DNA of 62,582 nucleotides from an uncultured Agrococcus sp. (GCF_945915485.1 NZ_CAMEFJ010000008.1:1-62582), one strand, 5' to 3'; shown: positions 36,028 through 44,945, numbered from the stretch's first letter. The notes: generated by a model from the sequence alone, not told the origin. Numbers and translations: made by a program.

Positions 36028-36594
36028 ATGGTCGATATCATCGACTTCGATGTCGAAACCACCGATATCGAGGGGCTCATGCTGATGCGCATGAAGCAGG
36101 TGTTCGAGGACCGCGGCGCTGTGAGGGAATTTTTCCGGACATCCGCCTTCCGGGACGCGGGATACGAGCTGCCGCCCTTTCAGCAGATCAACGTCACGGA
36201 GACGAGGCCCGGCGCGGTGCGGGGCATGCACGGCGAGGTGATGACGAAGCTCGTCGCCATCGTCCACGGCACGGCCTACGGTGCGTGGGTGGATGCGCGG
36301 CCCGAGTCCCCGACGCGCGGCGCAGTCGTACAGGTGGCGCTGCAGCAGGGTACGCAGGTGCTCGTGCCGGAGGGCGTGTGCAATGGATTCCAGTCGACGG
36401 GCGAGACTCCCACGCAGTATGTGTACTGCTTCACGCGGGAGTGGACTCCGGGCATGCAGAGTATCGCGATCACACCGCTGGATCCGCAGCTCGGGATTCG
36501 GTGGCCTTTGCCCATCGATGCGAGCGATCGCGAAATTATCTCTGAGAAGGATTCCGAGGCGCCCACCTTGGCTCAGGTTCTCGCCCCGCTGTAA
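36028..36594 (+). CDS. RmlC-like cupin, dTDP-4-dehydrorhamnose 3,5-epimerase family
   Basis: 188 residues, usual family length. The sequence contains QINVTETRPGAVRGMHGEV, TKLVAIVHGTAYGAWVDAR, VPEGVCNGFQ and YVYCFTREW, following the RmlC order of strands and the conserved RGxH element with its catalytic-type His. It would epimerise a dTDP-4-keto-6-deoxysugar in deoxysugar/cell-wall glycan synthesis. No other rml genes are nearby, so substrate specificity is uncertain. It closely follows the AI-2E family gene. Confidence 0.78.
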   Translation: MVDIIDFDVETTDIEGLMLMRMKQVFEDRGAVREFFRTSAFRDAGYELPPFQQINVTETRPGAVRGMHGEVMTKLVAIVHGTAYGAWVDARPESPTRGAVVQVALQQGTQVLVPEGVCNGFQSTGETPTQYVYCFTREWTPGMQSIAITPLDPQLGIRWPLPIDASDREIISEKDSEAPTLAQVLAPL

Positions 36595-36658
36595 TCTTGA
36601 AAAGAGGAGCCGTACGGCGTCGAACAGCGACGACGTGCGCAGCAACCCAAGGAGCATC

Positions 36659-36931
36659 ATGACGACGAGCCAGCAACAGAACCAGTCGACCGGCCTGAGC
36701 CTGACCTCGATGATCCTCGGCATCGTCAGCCTGTTCTTCGGTTGGACCTTCCTCGTGCCGATCATCGGCTTGATCCTCGGGTTCATGGGGCTCAAGCGCG
36801 AGCCGCGCGGCAAGGGCCTAGCCATCACGGGCCTGATCCTGAACGGTCTGTGCGTTATCGGCTGGGTTATCGCGACGATCATCCTACTGACCGTGGGAGG
36901 AGCGTTCTTCGGGGCGTTCCTTTTCGTATAG
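36659..36931 (+). CDS. Small membrane protein, DUF4190-like
   Basis: 90 residues; ATG behind CAAGGAGCATC. A polar Gln/Ser/Thr-rich start, then two hydrophobic segments (SMILGIVSLFFGWTFLVPIIG, GLILNGLCVIGWVIATIILL) flanking LGFMGLKREPRGKGLAITG, the pattern of DUF4190 proteins. Located in the membrane; function unknown. Separated by 64 nt from the epimerase gene. Confidence 0.75.
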   Translation: MTTSQQQNQSTGLSLTSMILGIVSLFFGWTFLVPIIGLILGFMGLKREPRGKGLAITGLILNGLCVIGWVIATIILLTVGGAFFGAFLFV

Positions 36932-36982
36932 CCGATCGTCGAGCATTCGCGTATACATCGAGCAGAGCTCTTCGTAACGGGC

Positions 36983-37046
36983 ACACTTCTCGGTCAATAG
37001 GCCGAATGAACGCGCTATACGGGCGTGTCGCCGCGCATAGAGAGGC
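36983..37046. repeat. Truncated inverted-repeat element R2
   Basis: Left end ACACTTCTCGGTC is identical to R1, and 37004-37032 is the exact reverse complement of 29749-29777 in R1. The right terminal repeat has decayed (AGAGGCGCC instead of GACCGAGAAGTGT). Confidence 0.75.
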
Positions 37047-37208
37047 GCCGGCCCCGGAACCCCTGGCGATGGGGATGAGGAGCAGGGCAGACGCTGCAGA
37101 GATGCTGGTTCGCAGGGCTGCAGGCCGTGTGAGCCTGGCGTTCGTTCTCGCCCGGCACTCATCCCGCGCATCCCACGCCACAGCTGCGTTCCCGCCATCG
37201 CGCGTGAG

Positions 37209-37279
37209 AACTTCTCGGTGCATTCCGGACGACACGCCGACGGCACCTCGGAGTGTCGACGCAAAAGCACCGAGAAGTT
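37209..37279. repeat. 71-nt inverted-repeat element R3
   Basis: 13-bp perfect ends AACTTCTCGGTGC / GCACCGAGAAGTT with a core sharing GACACGCCG with R4. Lies directly downstream of the IclR gene on the minus strand and may double as its terminator (TTCTC-containing stem). Confidence 0.78.
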
Positions 37280-37293
37280 TTCAGGGCAGGGGG

Positions 37294-38058
37294 CTACTGC
37301 TTCGCGGTGCCACCGAGGCGACGCGTCAGATCGGCGGCGGCGCTCTGCACCGCCGCGCCCAGCTCGATCCATGCTTCGGATTCGACGGCCGCGAGACGGA
37401 AAGTCAGCCCTATCGCTGCTGTCGGGTACCCTGCCGCATCGAACGCCGCGGCGGCCACGGAACCGTAGTTGGCATCCACGTCTCCCGACTCCGTCGCGTA
37501 CCCGCGGTCGGCCGTCGCGCGCAGTAGAGACCGCAGTTCCGATCTCGATCGCACACTGCCTTCGAACTCGGTTGTCGTCGGCAGGTTCGCGAGCACCTGC
37601 GAGTAGGGCAGCGCCGTGAGCAGCGCTCTTCCCGTCGCAGTGTGGAGTGCGGGCAGCCGTACGCCCACTTTCGACACCGTGGTCGGGGAGCGAGAGCCCT
37701 GTGCGCGTGCCGCATACACGATGTCACTGCCCGCGAGCACTGCCAGATGCGCCGTCGCGGGAACGGCAGTGGCGGAGACAGCGCGTTCGAGCACGGGCTG
37801 GCCGAGACGCTCCAGCCGTGTGGCGGCGCCGGCACGGGAGCCGATTTCACGCACCTTGGCGCTCGGGCCGAAGGCGCCGAGCTCCGGATAGTGCACGAGA
37901 AAGCCCTCGTCGCGCATGACCTGCAGCAACTGGTACGCGCTCGAGCGGGGCATATCGAGCTCGCGGGCCACCGTCGCGGCGCGAGTCGGGCCAACCTGTT
38001 CCGCAAGCAGCGCCAACACTCGGAGAGCATTGCGCGCTGCGGGCATGCGAACTCCCAT
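37294..38058 (-). CDS. IclR-family transcriptional regulator, probable hut repressor
   Basis: 254 residues; ATG chosen because GGAGG lies 5 nt upstream; an upstream reading to 38091 has no such site. N-terminal winged helix (NALRVLALLAEQVGPTRAAT, ARELDMPRSSAYQLLQVM), then the IclR effector domain (ALHTATGRALLTALPYSQVL, GYATESGDVDANYGSVAAAA, AIGLTFRLAAV). Divergent from hutHUI across an 82-nt gap, so it most likely controls histidine utilisation in response to a pathway metabolite. A small palindrome lies in the gap. Confidence 0.85.
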   Translation of the reverse strand: MGVRMPAARNALRVLALLAEQVGPTRAATVARELDMPRSSAYQLLQVMRDEGFLVHYPELGAFGPSAKVREIGSRAGAATRLERLGQPVLERAVSATAVPATAHLAVLAGSDIVYAARAQGSRSPTTVSKVGVRLPALHTATGRALLTALPYSQVLANLPTTTEFEGSVRSRSELRSLLRATADRGYATESGDVDANYGSVAAAAFDAAGYPTAAIGLTFRLAAVESEAWIELGAAVQSAAADLTRRLGGTAKQ

Positions 38059-38070
38059 TACAGCCTCCAG

Positions 38071-38086
38071 GTCTGATATTTCAGAC
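38071..38086. promoter_or_regulatory. Candidate IclR operator between regulator and hutH
   Basis: GTCTGA-TATT-TCAGAC, perfect 6-bp arms, centred in the divergent promoter region only 12 nt upstream of the regulator start; suits autoregulation plus hut control. Confidence 0.55.
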
Positions 38087-38140
38087 ACCATTCTATGTCA
38101 GGCTGTATCCGACCTGCGCGTGAAGGGGTGAAATAGGGGC

Positions 38141-39661
38141 ATGTCAATCACCATCGGGGATGCGCCGCTGACGCGGCACGAAGTCGTAGCCGTCGTTCGA
38201 GCAGGGGAGACGGTCGACCTGAGTTCGGCGGGGCTCGAGCGGGTCGATCACGCTCGCCGCATCATCGACGACCTGGCGAATGACACGAACCCGCACTACG
38301 GCATCTCAACCGGCTTCGGCGCACTTGCGAACACGCAAATCGCTCCCGCGGATCGCGCAGCGCTGCAGCGGTCGCTCGTGCGTTCGCACGCGGCATCGAG
38401 CGGCGAGCGAGTCGAGAATGAAGTTGTGCGCGGCCTCATGCTGCTGCGTCTGCAGACGCTCATGACGGGGCACACGGGCGCGCGACGTGCAACCGTCGAG
38501 CTGTACGCCGGGATGCTCAACGCCGGCATCGTTCCGCACGTTCGTGAGTACGGCTCGCTCGGTTGTTCAGGGGACCTCGCGCCTTTGGCGCACATTGCGC
38601 TCGCGGCAATGGGGGAGGGCGCGGTCACGTATCGCGGCCGGGATGTTCCGGCTGCCGATGCGCTCGCTGATGCGGGACTCGCGCCCGTGCAGCTGGCGGA
38701 GAAGGAAGGGCTCGCGCTCATCAACGGCACCGACGGGATGCTCGCGATGCTCTGCCTCGCGCTGAACGATCTCGAGCGCCTGCTGCTGACCGCCGACCTC
38801 ACGGCCGCCATGAGCGTCGAGGGTCTTCTTGGAACCGATGCGCCCTTCGCAGCCGATCTCATGGCGATGCGCCCGCATCCCGGCCAGGCGGCAAGCGCTG
38901 CGAACATCGCGGCGCTCCTGCAGGGCAGCCCCATCGTAGCGAGCCACAAGGGCCCGGAGGACACGCGCGTGCAGGATGCCTACTCGCTGCGCTGCGCACC
39001 GCAGGTGCACGGGACAGCACGAGACACGCACGCGCACGCCGCGCGAGTCGCCGTGGTCGAACTCGCCAGCGCGATCGACAATCCGGTCGTCACCGCCGAC
39101 GGCAGGGTCGTTTCGAACGGCAACTTCCACGGCGCGCCAGTTGCCGTAGTGCTCGATTTCCTGGCCATCGCGATCGCCGATGTCGCTTCGATGAGCGAAC
39201 GCCGCACCGATCGCTTCCTCGACAAGTCGCGCAGCTTCGGCCTGACACCGTTCCTCGCAGCTGACCCGGGGGTCGACTCGGGCCTCATGATCGCTCAGTA
39301 CACGCAGGCCGGCATCGTCAGCGAGATGAAGCGCCTCGCGGTTCCGGCATCCGTCGACTCGATTCCCTCCAGCGCCATGCAGGAAGACCACGTCTCGATG
39401 GGTTGGGGTGCTGCGCGAAAGCTCCGCAGGGCGGTCGATGGGCTGCAGCGCGTGCTCGCGATCGAGTTGATGACCGCCGCGCGAGGCACCGAAATGCGCG
39501 AGGATCCCGCGGGCGAGCGGACGGGGCGCGTCATCGCCGGATTGCGCGAGACCGTCGACGGCGTGGGCCCGGACAGAGTTCTGGCAGACGAGATCGAGGC
39601 GACGGTGCAGTTCGTCGCCTCGGGCCGCGCCGTAGAAGAAGCACAGCTGGTCTTCTCCTAG
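38141..39661 (+). CDS. hutH: Histidine ammonia-lyase
   Basis: 506 residues. Converts histidine to urocanate and ammonia using a self-formed MIO prosthetic group. The precursor tripeptide here is Cys142-Ser143-Gly144 in GSLGCSGDLAPLAH, where many homologues have Ala-Ser-Gly; a Cys-Ser-Gly variant is compatible with MIO formation. Other family marks: YGISTGFG (Tyr near the active site), PGQAASAANIAALL, RCAPQVHG and VDSIPSSAMQEDHVSMG. First gene of hutHUI; a large hairpin separates it from hutU. No hutG or hutF is seen in the window. Confidence 0.96.
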   Translation: MSITIGDAPLTRHEVVAVVRAGETVDLSSAGLERVDHARRIIDDLANDTNPHYGISTGFGALANTQIAPADRAALQRSLVRSHAASSGERVENEVVRGLMLLRLQTLMTGHTGARRATVELYAGMLNAGIVPHVREYGSLGCSGDLAPLAHIALAAMGEGAVTYRGRDVPAADALADAGLAPVQLAEKEGLALINGTDGMLAMLCLALNDLERLLLTADLTAAMSVEGLLGTDAPFAADLMAMRPHPGQAASAANIAALLQGSPIVASHKGPEDTRVQDAYSLRCAPQVHGTARDTHAHAARVAVVELASAIDNPVVTADGRVVSNGNFHGAPVAVVLDFLAIAIADVASMSERRTDRFLDKSRSFGLTPFLAADPGVDSGLMIAQYTQAGIVSEMKRLAVPASVDSIPSSAMQEDHVSMGWGAARKLRRAVDGLQRVLAIELMTAARGTEMREDPAGERTGRVIAGLRETVDGVGPDRVLADEIEATVQFVASGRAVEEAQLVFS

Positions 39662-39684
39662 CGGAGTAACCAGCGACTCCAGAT

Positions 39685-39725
39685 GGTTTTTATGGGTCAA
39701 GACGCCGTCCAGACCCATAAAAACC
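39685..39725 (+). promoter_or_regulatory. Long hairpin between hutH and hutU
   Basis: 14-bp perfect arms GGTTTTTATGGGTC / GACCCATAAAAACC around a 13-nt loop; with one mismatch the stem extends to ~21 bp (CAGAT / TTCTG). No T-run follows, so stabilisation or a regulatory role is more likely than termination. Confidence 0.65.
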
Positions 39726-39775
39726 TTCTGAAGCAGAAGGAACAGCCGCGAATTGCAGAAGCAGAGGGGAACATC

Positions 39776-41449
39776 ATGACGCAGATCACACCATCGGGGC
39801 CCAGGCCGGTGCAGGCCGCAAGAGGAGCAGAGCTCCAGACGAAGGGGTGGCAGCAGGAGGCCGTGCTGCGAATGCTGCAGAACAACCTCGACCCCGAGGT
39901 CGCCGAGCATCCCGACGACCTTGTCGTCTACGGCGGCACCGGCCGCGCCTGCCGCAGCTGGGGTGCGTACGACGCGATCGTTCGCGAGCTGCAGCAGCTC
40001 GAAGCGGACGAGACGCTGCTCGTGCAGTCCGGCAAGCCGGTCGGCGTGCTGCGCACGAACGAATGGGCGCCGCGCGTACTGATCGCCAATTCGAACCTCG
40101 TGGGCGACTGGGCGACGTGGCCCGAGTTCCGTAGGCTCGAGGCCGAGGGGCTCATGATGTACGGCCAGATGACCGCGGGGTCCTGGATCTACATCGGCAC
40201 CCAGGGCATCCTGCAGGGCACGTTCGAGACCTTCGCGGCGGTTGCGCGCGCGACAGGGCGCGATTCGTTGCGCGGCACGATCACCCTGACGGCCGGGCTC
40301 GGCGGGATGGGCGGTGCGCAGCCGCTCGCCGTCACGATGAACGACGGGGTTGCGATCTGCGTCGACGTCGACCTCTCGCGTATCGAACGTCGCATCGAGC
40401 ACCGCTACCTCGATGTTCTCGCTGACAGTGTCGAAGATGCCGTCGCGCGTGCCGTTGCCGCACGCGACGCCGGTGAGGCGATCTCGATCGGCATCCACGG
40501 CAACGCCGCCGAGGTCTTCCCCGAGCTGCTCGACATGGATGCGCCGATCGACATCGTCACCGACCAGACCAGTGCCCACGACCCGCTCGCCTACCTCCCC
40601 GCCGGCGTCGCGTTCGACGACTGGCAGAGCGAGCGCGGGCGTGACCCGCAGGCGTTCACGGATGCTGCGCGGGCATCCATGGCGAAGCACGTGGAGGCGA
40701 TGGTCCGCTTTCAGGAGCGCGGCGCCGAGGTCTTCGATTACGGCAATTCGATTCGCACGGAGGCGAAACTCGGCGGCTTCGAGGACGCTTTCGCCTTCCC
40801 CGGATTCGTTCCCGCATACATCCGACCGCTGTTCTGCGAGGGCAAGGGGCCGTTCCGCTGGGTAGCGCTCTCCGGCGACCCGGAAGACATCGCGAAGACC
40901 GACCGCGCGATTCTCGAACTCTTCCCCGACAACGCGCACCTGCGTCGCTGGATCACGATGGCGGGCGAGCGTGTGCACTTCCAGGGACTGCCGGCGCGCA
41001 TCTGCTGGCTCGGGTCCGAGGAGCGGCACCTCGCGGGGCTGAAGTTCAACGAGATGGTGGCCTCCGGTGAGCTGAAAGCACCGATCGTCATCGGGCGCGA
41101 CCACCTCGACAGCGGCTCTGTCGCGAGCCCGTATCGCGAGACCGAGGCGATGAAGGACGGCTCGGATGCCGTGGCCGACTGGCCGCTGCTGAACGCGCTC
41201 GTGAACACGGCATCGGGAGCGAGCTGGGTATCGCTGCATCACGGTGGCGGTGTCGGCATCGGGCGATCGATTCACGCGGGCCAGGTCACGGTCGCCGACG
41301 GCACGGCGCTCGCGGCCGAGAAGCTCGAGCGCGTGCTGCGGAACGATCCGGCGATGGGCGTTCTACGACACGTCGATGCCGGCTACGAAGAGGCCGAGGA
41401 ATTTGCCGACGAGCACGGCATCCGAGTGCCGATGCGGCAGCAGGCTTGA
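39776..41449 (+). CDS. hutU: Urocanate hydratase
   Basis: 557 residues, the typical length; ATG chosen after AGAGGGGAACATC rather than the upstream ATG that lies in the intercistronic hairpin. Converts urocanate to imidazolonepropionate using tightly bound NAD+. Visible family motifs: [58 protein letters not shown] and the C-terminal [17 protein letters not shown]. Second gene of the hut operon; hutI follows 13 nt later. Confidence 0.97.
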   Translation: MTQITPSGPRPVQAARGAELQTKGWQQEAVLRMLQNNLDPEVAEHPDDLVVYGGTGRACRSWGAYDAIVRELQQLEADETLLVQSGKPVGVLRTNEWAPRVLIANSNLVGDWATWPEFRRLEAEGLMMYGQMTAGSWIYIGTQGILQGTFETFAAVARATGRDSLRGTITLTAGLGGMGGAQPLAVTMNDGVAICVDVDLSRIERRIEHRYLDVLADSVEDAVARAVAARDAGEAISIGIHGNAAEVFPELLDMDAPIDIVTDQTSAHDPLAYLPAGVAFDDWQSERGRDPQAFTDAARASMAKHVEAMVRFQERGAEVFDYGNSIRTEAKLGGFEDAFAFPGFVPAYIRPLFCEGKGPFRWVALSGDPEDIAKTDRAILELFPDNAHLRRWITMAGERVHFQGLPARICWLGSEERHLAGLKFNEMVASGELKAPIVIGRDHLDSGSVASPYRETEAMKDGSDAVADWPLLNALVNTASGASWVSLHHGGGVGIGRSIHAGQVTVADGTALAAEKLERVLRNDPAMGVLRHVDAGYEEAEEFADEHGIRVPMRQQA

Positions 41450-41462
41450 GGCGGTATCTGAC

Positions 41463-42626
41463 ATGAGCACGGTCATCACCGGTATCGGCGAACTCACGAC
41501 GAACGACGACGAGCTCGGCAGGCTGCACAACGCAGCGGTCGTGATCGACGAGGGCCGCGTCGCCTGGGTGGGCGCGGCATCCGAGGCTCCGGATGCGGAT
41601 GAGCGCGTCGACGCAGAAGGGCGTGCGGTGCTGCCGGGCTGGGTCGACAGCCACACGCACATGGTCTTCGCCGGCGATCGCACTGAGGAGTTCGAAGCGC
41701 GTATGGCGGGCGAGGCATACGCTGCCGGCGGTATCAACGTCACCGTCGAGGCGACGCGTGCCGCGAGCGATGAGGAGCTTCTGGCCAACCTTGACCGGCT
41801 CGCGGCTGAAGCACTGCGCGGCGGCACCACTGCATTTGAGACGAAGACCGGCTACGGTCTGACCGTTGATGACGAAGTGCGCTCGGCGCGAGTTGCTCGC
41901 TCGCGGGCGGAGGCGGTGACCTTTCTCGGAGCGCATCTCGTGCCCGCGGGAGCGGATGCGAACGAGTATCTCGCACTCGCTACGGGTCCGATGCTGGATG
42001 CTGTCGCGCCGCTCGTCGACGCCGTCGACGTCTTCTGCGAACACGGCGCCTTCGATGAGGAGCAGAGCCGCGCTGTTCTGCGCGCCGGGCAGTCGAAGGG
42101 ACTGGGTCTACGGGTGCACGGCAATCAGCTGGGGCCCGGGCCGGGTGCGCGTCTCGCTGTCGAGCACGGTGCGCTGAGCGTCGATCACGTGGCCTTCCTC
42201 GACGCTGCCGAGATCGGGATGCTCGCCGATTCGTGGTCGGGTGGCGCTCGCGGCACGGTCGCGACGGTGCTGCCCGCGTGCGATCTTTCGACGCGGATGC
42301 CCTTGGCGCCCGCTCGCGACCTCGTGGACGCGGGGGCGGTCGTGGCGATCGCGTCGAACGCGAACCCGGGCACGTCGTATACGACGTCGATGGCGTTCTG
42401 CGTCGCGACGGCGGTGCTGCAGATGCGGCTGACGATCGAGGAGGCCGTGCGAGCGGCGACGCTCGGCGGGGCTATCGCGCTCGGCCGCCCGGACCTCGGG
42501 CGCGTATCCGTCGGCGCCCGTGCAGACCTGCAGCTACTCGATGCGCCGTCGGTCACACATCTGGCCTATCGTCCGGGAGTTCCGCTGACGAGCGCCGTGT
42601 GGCAGCGCGGTGAACGCGTGGTGTGA
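41463..42626 (+). CDS. hutI: Imidazolonepropionase
   Basis: 387 residues; ATG 13 nt after hutU. Hydrolyses imidazolonepropionate to formiminoglutamate. Amidohydrolase metal ligands and loops are visible: DSHTHMVFAGDR, FETKTGYGLT, LRVHGNQLGPGPG, SVDHVAFLD and ASNANPGTSYT (usually D/N at the metal Asp position). C-terminal beta-sandwich VGARADLQLLDAPS. The pathway's last step (HutG or HutF) is not encoded nearby, so it must lie elsewhere if the pathway is complete. Confidence 0.95.
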   Translation: MSTVITGIGELTTNDDELGRLHNAAVVIDEGRVAWVGAASEAPDADERVDAEGRAVLPGWVDSHTHMVFAGDRTEEFEARMAGEAYAAGGINVTVEATRAASDEELLANLDRLAAEALRGGTTAFETKTGYGLTVDDEVRSARVARSRAEAVTFLGAHLVPAGADANEYLALATGPMLDAVAPLVDAVDVFCEHGAFDEEQSRAVLRAGQSKGLGLRVHGNQLGPGPGARLAVEHGALSVDHVAFLDAAEIGMLADSWSGGARGTVATVLPACDLSTRMPLAPARDLVDAGAVVAIASNANPGTSYTTSMAFCVATAVLQMRLTIEEAVRAATLGGAIALGRPDLGRVSVGARADLQLLDAPSVTHLAYRPGVPLTSAVWQRGERVV

Positions 42627-42716
42627 GGCTCGAAGGTATCCACGAATTCGTTTCTGGCCCCACCGCGGAGCGCAGCTTCGGCTGGATGGGCGCCGTGAAC
42701 GAAGGGAGCGGCTACG

Positions 42717-42845
42717 ATGACTGTCATGACCACGCAGGCACCGAGCTTTCTGCCGCACGGACGGGAGTTCACGCGTGCGGACGTTGCCGACCTCCCTGCC
42801 GCACCGTTTCCCGTGACCTTCACGCCGGCATCCCTCATCGACTGA
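42717..42845 (+). CDS. Hypothetical 42-residue ORF
   Basis: ATG behind GAAGGGAGCGGCTACG, product ends ...FTPASLID. It contains FLPHGREFTRADVADLPAAP. No membrane segment. Its TGA overlaps the ATG of the following small membrane-protein gene (TGATG), which suggests coupled translation and argues that it is expressed, perhaps as a leader ORF. Family not recognised; it could also be a remnant of a larger gene. Confidence 0.45.
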   Translation: MTVMTTQAPSFLPHGREFTRADVADLPAAPFPVTFTPASLID

Positions 42846-43093
42846 TGTCCGATCTGGCGTTGGAGGAGTCACCCGGTGACGATGAGCTGCTCGACGCCCT
42901 CGAGTCGATCAGTGACGAGTCTCGACCCAGAGGACGCCGGCCGTTCTGGCTGCTCGGGCTTATTGTCGTGATGTCGCTGATCGTCGCGGCGTACGTGCCG
43001 GTCTTCTGGGGTACGTTTATGGGTTCTCCACTGGCTCAGACCGACTTTTGGCAGGCGATCGTGACGCTTGTCGTACTGCTGACCGCGCTGTAG
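42845..43093 (+). CDS. Hypothetical small membrane protein
   Basis: 82 residues. Acidic N-terminus (LALEESPGDDELLDALESIS), basic RPRGRRP before the first hydrophobic segment (FWLLGLIVVMSLIVAAYVPVF) and a second one at the end (AIVTLVVLLTAL). ATG overlaps the stop of the 42-residue ORF upstream. Downstream of the hut operon but without evident link to histidine breakdown. Function unknown. Confidence 0.6.
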   Translation: MSDLALEESPGDDELLDALESISDESRPRGRRPFWLLGLIVVMSLIVAAYVPVFWGTFMGSPLAQTDFWQAIVTLVVLLTAL

Positions 43094-43210
43094 CGGCACC
43101 GCCGGAACATCCCTGCGGCAAGGGGGGCCGCACTGAGCGCCTGCTGTTTTCGCTTCGTGCAGGCATTCGGCTGCCACCCGAATCGAAGTTCGTGTCACGT
43201 GGCAGGGTCG

Positions 43211-43363
43211 TTACAGGGCGCCCAGTCGGCTCCACCACTGGATGCAGAAGCCCGAGTCGCCCGATCCGCGAACGCGGAGGCGGTCGATGCCCCAGCCTTC
43301 GTAGCTGCTCGTCCACATGCCCGTGCCGGGGTCGACCCTGTTGGTGCGCGCAGTCCATTGTAG
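43211..43363 (-). pseudogene. C-terminal gene relic
   Basis: On the minus strand an open stretch ends WGIDRLRVRGSGDSGFCIQW and a stop at 43211, with unusually Trp/Arg/Gly-rich, protein-like composition (NRVDPGTGMWTSSYEGWG). No start codon with a ribosome site can be assigned and the frame is lost upstream. The rest of 43094-43415 shows no gene. Confidence 0.4.
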
Positions 43364-43415
43364 CGAGCGAATCCCGACTCGGCCCCGACCGGGTCGCCGG
43401 CTCCGCTACCCTCGC

Positions 43416-44801
43416 CTACTCCCCGAACACCTTGCCGGGGTTCATGATGCCCGCCGGGTCGAAGGCGGCCTTGATGCGGCGCTGCAACTCGTATTGCGCA
43501 TCCCCGAGTTCGTCGCGCAACCAGCGGCTCTTCAGCGTGCCGACGCCGTGCTCGCCCGTGAGTGTACCGCCGAGGTCGATCGCCTTCGTGAAGATCTCGT
43601 CGGCGGCCCGCCAGACGGCTTCCGTCGGTTCAGCCTCGTCGAAGACGAAAGCGGGATGCAGGTTGCCGTCGCCCGCGTGCGCCACGGTCGACACCGTCAC
43701 CCCGTATCGCTGGCCGACGTCGTTGCAGAACGCGAACATCTCGGCCATGCGCGAGCGGGGCACCGCGACGTCCTCGACCAGTACATTGCCGGCGGCTTCC
43801 ATCGCCGGCATCATCTGTCGCCGAGCTTCCGCGAGGTGCGCTGACCGTTCGAGATCGTTCGTGAGCTCGACCTTGGCGCCGAACCGTTCGAGGACCTCGG
43901 CGGCCGCCTTCGCCGTCTGTTCGCCGTCATTGTCATCGGTCTGCAGCAACACGAATGCGCCCTGCAGTGTCGTGCGAGTATACGAAGCGAGCAACTGAAT
44001 CCCGACGGATCCGATGAGTTCCATAACCGCCGGTCGGATGCGTGCGGCGGTCACAGCAGCGCACGCTTCCGCGGCAGCCTGCTCATCCGGGAACTCCGCC
44101 CCGATCGTCCAGAGTTCGCCTGGCACGAGCGGCCGCAGTTTCAGCGTTGCGCCGACGACCACGCCCAGTGTCCCCTCCGAACCGATCATGAGTGCAGCGA
44201 GATCGTAGCCCGTGACGCCCTTGACGGTGCGGTGCCCGAGGTGCAGCAGTTCTCCGTTCGGCAGTACGACATCGAGCCCGAGCACCGCCTCTCGCGTGAC
44301 GCCGTACTTCGCGCACAGTAGGCCGCCGGCGTTCGTCGCAATATTGCCGCCCACGGTCGAGATCGCGCGGCTGGCGGGGTCTGGGGCCCACCAGAACCCG
44401 TGCGGCTCGAGTTGCTCGTTGAGGGTAGCGTTCAAGATGCCCGGTTCCACTACTGCGAGTTGGTCAGCGGCGTTCACTTCTAGCATGCGGTTCATGCGCA
44501 GCAGCGAGAGGCTGATGCTGTTGCTTCCCGCGATGGCGGCGCCGGCAAGCCCCGTTCCTGCTCCTCGCGGGACCACAGGGATGCCGTGAGCGTGTGCGAC
44601 GCGCATGACGTGCTGCACGTCCTCGACCGACTGCGCGTGAACAACTGCGATGGGCATGCCGTCCGCGATTTTGCCCGACCGGTCTGCCCTCGCAGCACTC
44701 AGCTCGGCACTGTCGTTCGAGAGCGCTCCTTCGCTGAGCCCTTCGGCGAGTGCTTCAAGCACGGCCTCCGTCATCGTGCTGGGCGGTGCGGTTTCGGTCA
44801 T
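43416..44801 (-). CDS. FAD-linked oxidase, GlcD/D-lactate dehydrogenase family
   Basis: 461 residues; ATG chosen for AAGGAGA 7 nt upstream, 33 nt inside the longest reading. FAD-binding PCMH domain motifs VVPRGAGTGLAGAAI, STVGGNIATNAGG, KGVTGYDLAALMIGSEGT; C-terminal HAGDGNLHPAF and GTLTGEHGVGTLKSRWL complete the glycolate/D-lactate/2-hydroxyglutarate dehydrogenase pattern. Oxidises a 2-hydroxyacid at the membrane or in the cytosol with a downstream electron acceptor. No GlcE or GlcF partners are adjacent. Divergence of function within the family is large. Confidence 0.88.
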   Translation of the reverse strand: MTETAPPSTMTEAVLEALAEGLSEGALSNDSAELSAARADRSGKIADGMPIAVVHAQSVEDVQHVMRVAHAHGIPVVPRGAGTGLAGAAIAGSNSISLSLLRMNRMLEVNAADQLAVVEPGILNATLNEQLEPHGFWWAPDPASRAISTVGGNIATNAGGLLCAKYGVTREAVLGLDVVLPNGELLHLGHRTVKGVTGYDLAALMIGSEGTLGVVVGATLKLRPLVPGELWTIGAEFPDEQAAAEACAAVTAARIRPAVMELIGSVGIQLLASYTRTTLQGAFVLLQTDDNDGEQTAKAAAEVLERFGAKVELTNDLERSAHLAEARRQMMPAMEAAGNVLVEDVAVPRSRMAEMFAFCNDVGQRYGVTVSTVAHAGDGNLHPAFVFDEAEPTEAVWRAADEIFTKAIDLGGTLTGEHGVGTLKSRWLRDELGDAQYELQRRIKAAFDPAGIMNPGKVFGE

Positions 44802-44857
44802 CCGTCGATCTCCTTCGATAGGCACTCCTGCCATTGTGCCGCAGGCTGCGAGGCGTG

Positions 44858-44935
44858 CCGAAATGCTGGAATGTGCTGGGGATCTGGAAATCCGTCAGCA
44901 CTTCGGTCACGATCGTCGATTCTCCAGCATTTCGG
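44858..44935. repeat. 78-nt inverted-repeat element
   Basis: Perfect 13-bp ends CCGAAATGCTGGA / TCCAGCATTTCGG, with an inner TGCTG / CAGCA pair, in the gap between the flavoprotein gene and the Lrp gene. Its right end lies 11 nt from the stop of the Lrp gene. Similar in size to the R elements but of different sequence. Confidence 0.7.
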
Positions 44936-44945
44936 GCGAGCCCGC

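Larger units (their letters stand above)
36932..37293. other. Intergenic region with two inverted-repeat elements
   Basis: About 360 nt without a convincing gene. It contains the half-degraded element R2, ~160 nt of unremarkable sequence and the intact element R3, which ends 15 nt before the stop of the convergent IclR gene. Confidence 0.65.

Noticed and set aside
43048-43998. A 316-codon plus-strand ORF
   Set aside because: Antisense to the FAD-linked oxidase, with Ser/Arg/Cys-rich shadow composition.
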